Source: SURF-32 sp964648365
GTDB taxonomy: Bacteria > Planctomycetota > Phycisphaerae > UBA1845
Direction: 5' to 3'
Assembly (NCBI GenBank): GCA_964648365.1
Contig: CAZYLK010000152.1
Span: forward strand, 1 to 15,568
DNA length: 15,568 bases
Position 1 is the first letter of the stretch. Each line of letters begins with the position of its first letter. This document shows, in pieces, positions 14,652 through 15,568 of this stretch. The position numbers and the translations under genes were made by a program. The notes under the pieces were generated by a model. It had not been told where the DNA came from. It did not search any database and was given only the letters and a program-made list of their open reading frames with translations.

Positions 14652-14687
14652 GCCGACCGTTGCGAACGGTCGGCGCGCATTGTTTTT
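14652..14687 (+). terminator. Hairpin plus T-run between protease 3 and the small domain gene
   Basis: GCCGACCGTT (14652-14661) pairs with AACGGTCGGC (14665-14674), a perfect 10-bp stem with a GCG loop. TTTTT follows 8 bases later (14683-14687), and the ribosome site of the next gene begins right after. It could terminate protease 3 transcripts or act as an attenuator or leader structure for the small gene. The gap to the T-run makes it weaker than the protease 1 terminator. Confidence 0.55.
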
Positions 14688-14700
14688 GTGGAGCCAAGCG

Positions 14701-15132
14701 ATGATTCGACGATCAAACGGGTGGGTTGTCTGCGTCCTGGTCTGTGCGGGCCTGTGTCAAGCCGACAATTCTGGTTCCGCGGCAACTTCGGCCGCCGATT
14801 CCGACCCGCCGCCGGCGGCTATGGCGGACGACCCCGCCGGGCAGGCGCTGCCACCAGCCCCGACGGCCGCGATGGGTCGATGCAAGGGCGTGAAGTCGAT
14901 CAAGGCATCCTGCCGTAACGACGGCGTCGTCCGCGGGTTGATCAAGTTCCGCAAGGAAACGTGGGACGGGCGGGTCGTGGTCGTCGGCGTCGGGGACGAG
15001 CGGCGTTACGAGGTCACCGTGATCGGCAACAAGGCCAGGTTGCTCACCTGCTGCCTGCACGGACACACGACCGTCACGCTGCTCGAACCGCGGAGCTGCC
15101 TCGATCCGGTCGAAGCGGTCTGCCCGGATTGA
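14701..15132 (+). CDS. Small secreted protein made of the protease C-terminal domain alone
   Basis: A 143-residue protein. The ATG at 14701 has GGAG 7 bases upstream and gives a signal peptide (MIRRSNGWVVCVLVCAGLCQ, cleavage after QA near residue 21). The longer frame from 14650 would put the hairpin inside the gene. Residues 22-58 are an Ala/Pro/Asp-rich linker. Residues 61-143 are a full copy of the domain at the end of the three upstream proteases: Cys at 61, 71, 117, 118, 133 and 141, spaced exactly as in protease 1, with TWDGRVVVVGVGDERRYEV, GNKARLLTCCLHG and LLEPRSCLDPVEAVCPD. There is no protease domain, no Cys-rich repeat and no typical lipobox. No clear promoter is seen, so it may be read from the protease 3 promoter through the hairpin. 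Function is unknown; a partner, competitor or inhibitor of the proteases is possible. Confidence 0.85.
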   Translation: MIRRSNGWVVCVLVCAGLCQADNSGSAATSAADSDPPPAAMADDPAGQALPPAPTAAMGRCKGVKSIKASCRNDGVVRGLIKFRKETWDGRVVVVGVGDERRYEVTVIGNKARLLTCCLHGHTTVTLLEPRSCLDPVEAVCPD

Positions 15133-15328
15133 CGGGGCGCACGCCCGCCGGTCCGACAGGCTGGCGCCCGGCGTCCCCGGGTAGCGAGCCATGCAGCCTT
15201 TGAACGGGAGCCGCCGGAGGCCCGTGCGCCGGCCGTAAGTCGCGTGGCATCCGCCGGAGGCGGACCGAAGGCAGGCCGTGGCACGCTGGAACGCCGTTCT
15301 CTCGCGCGTTGGACGCGTCCTGCGCTCA

Positions 15329-15355
15329 CCACGGCCTCGAAGACGAGACCGTGCC
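15329..15355 (-). repeat. REP-like palindrome, copy D (inverted)
   Basis: The exact reverse complement of copy A (1822-1848) over 27 bases, with the loop reading AAGA on the plus strand. Identity between non-coding sites 13.5 kb apart shows a dispersed repeat family rather than chance. Confidence 0.85.
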
Positions 15356-15410
15356 ACGCGCGCCGCCCGGCTTGTGCTCACCGCCAATCCTGTCACGCAC
15401 CCTGATGGAT

Positions 15411-15461
15411 CTGCGCCCCACCGCCCTCATTGGCCTTCATTGGCCTGCACCCCACCGCCCT
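15411..15461 (+). repeat. Nested direct repeats upstream of the tRNA
   Basis: A 17-base unit at 15411-15427 recurs at 15445-15461 with one mismatch (CTGCGCCCC versus CTGCACCCC). Between them CATTGGCCT occurs twice (15428-15436 and 15438-15446). Confidence 0.75.
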
Positions 15462-15463
15462 GC

Positions 15464-15491
15464 TTGACCTGCGCGTCCGCCGATGTAGGCT
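15464..15491 (+). promoter_or_regulatory. Promoter-like element of the tRNA gene
   Basis: TTGACC (15464-15469), a 16-base spacer and TAGGCT (15486-15491). The tRNA 5' end follows 18 bases later, a normal distance. Confidence 0.65.
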
Positions 15492-15508
15492 TGTGGCGGT
15501 TCAGACAT

Positions 15509-15568
<60 letters not shown>

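Larger units (their letters stand above)
15133..15508 (+). other. Non-coding repeat-rich gap before the tRNA (376 bases)
   Basis: No gene is supported. The stretch contains a small hairpin TCCGCC-GGA-GGCGGA (15250-15264), fragments shared with the palindrome cluster at 1917-1972, REP-like copy D, the direct repeats at 15411-15461 and the tRNA promoter. No T-tract terminator is visible after the small secreted protein. Confidence 0.65.

Noticed and set aside
14701..14770. Lipoprotein signal in the small domain protein
   Set aside because: The cysteines in VCVLVCAGLCQA do not fit a lipobox, since Leu stands just before the last Cys; an ordinary signal peptide is more likely.

Overview
The window is GC-rich bacterial DNA, most likely from a planctomycete (inferred, not proven). 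Pointers are the secreted-protein modules typical of that phylum: Cys-rich 'ACC..DGSC' repeats, a 'DGG...GQPD...GG' N-terminal module, and a huge tail-fibre-like secreted protein with an 'FKIDHPLDPENK...YNGN' C-terminal domain. Housekeeping genes present are truD (partial), purN, a family 4 uracil-DNA glycosylase and a tRNA-Ala (partial).

Layout. Positions 1-712 (minus strand) hold the N-terminal end of truD and a RidA-family protein that carries a Tat signal. Positions 993-1217 (plus) encode a 74-residue protein that is only an IF-2 N-terminal domain. Positions 1221-6244 (minus) hold a small secreted protein, a stretch of REP-like palindromes and a 1420-residue secreted modular fibre protein with a duplicated internal module. 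Positions 6483-8050 (plus) hold purN and the glycosylase.

Positions 8405-15132 (plus) are the most distinctive part: three tandem paralogous secreted subtilisin-family (S8, bacillopeptidase F-like) proteases of 644, 644 and 639 residues. Each has the order signal peptide, prodomain, catalytic domain, two Cys-rich repeats, then an unrecognised C-terminal domain of about 82 residues. Each has its own promoter-like element, and GC-rich hairpins lie between copies. A fourth gene encodes a signal peptide plus that same C-terminal domain alone. The same domain also ends the small minus-strand secreted protein at 1221-1721. The window therefore has five copies of an apparently undescribed secreted Cys domain with nearly invariant cysteine spacing. 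The last 376 bases before the tRNA are non-coding and contain another copy of the REP-like palindrome.

Working together (inference): the fibre protein, the proteases and the two small proteins are all exported and may act at the cell surface or in extracellular protein breakdown, with the shared domain as a possible docking or retention module. Promoter-like elements of the form TTGNNN-N16/17-TANNCT recur before the proteases, the glycosylase and the tRNA. All identifications come from reading the sequence; no database search was run.
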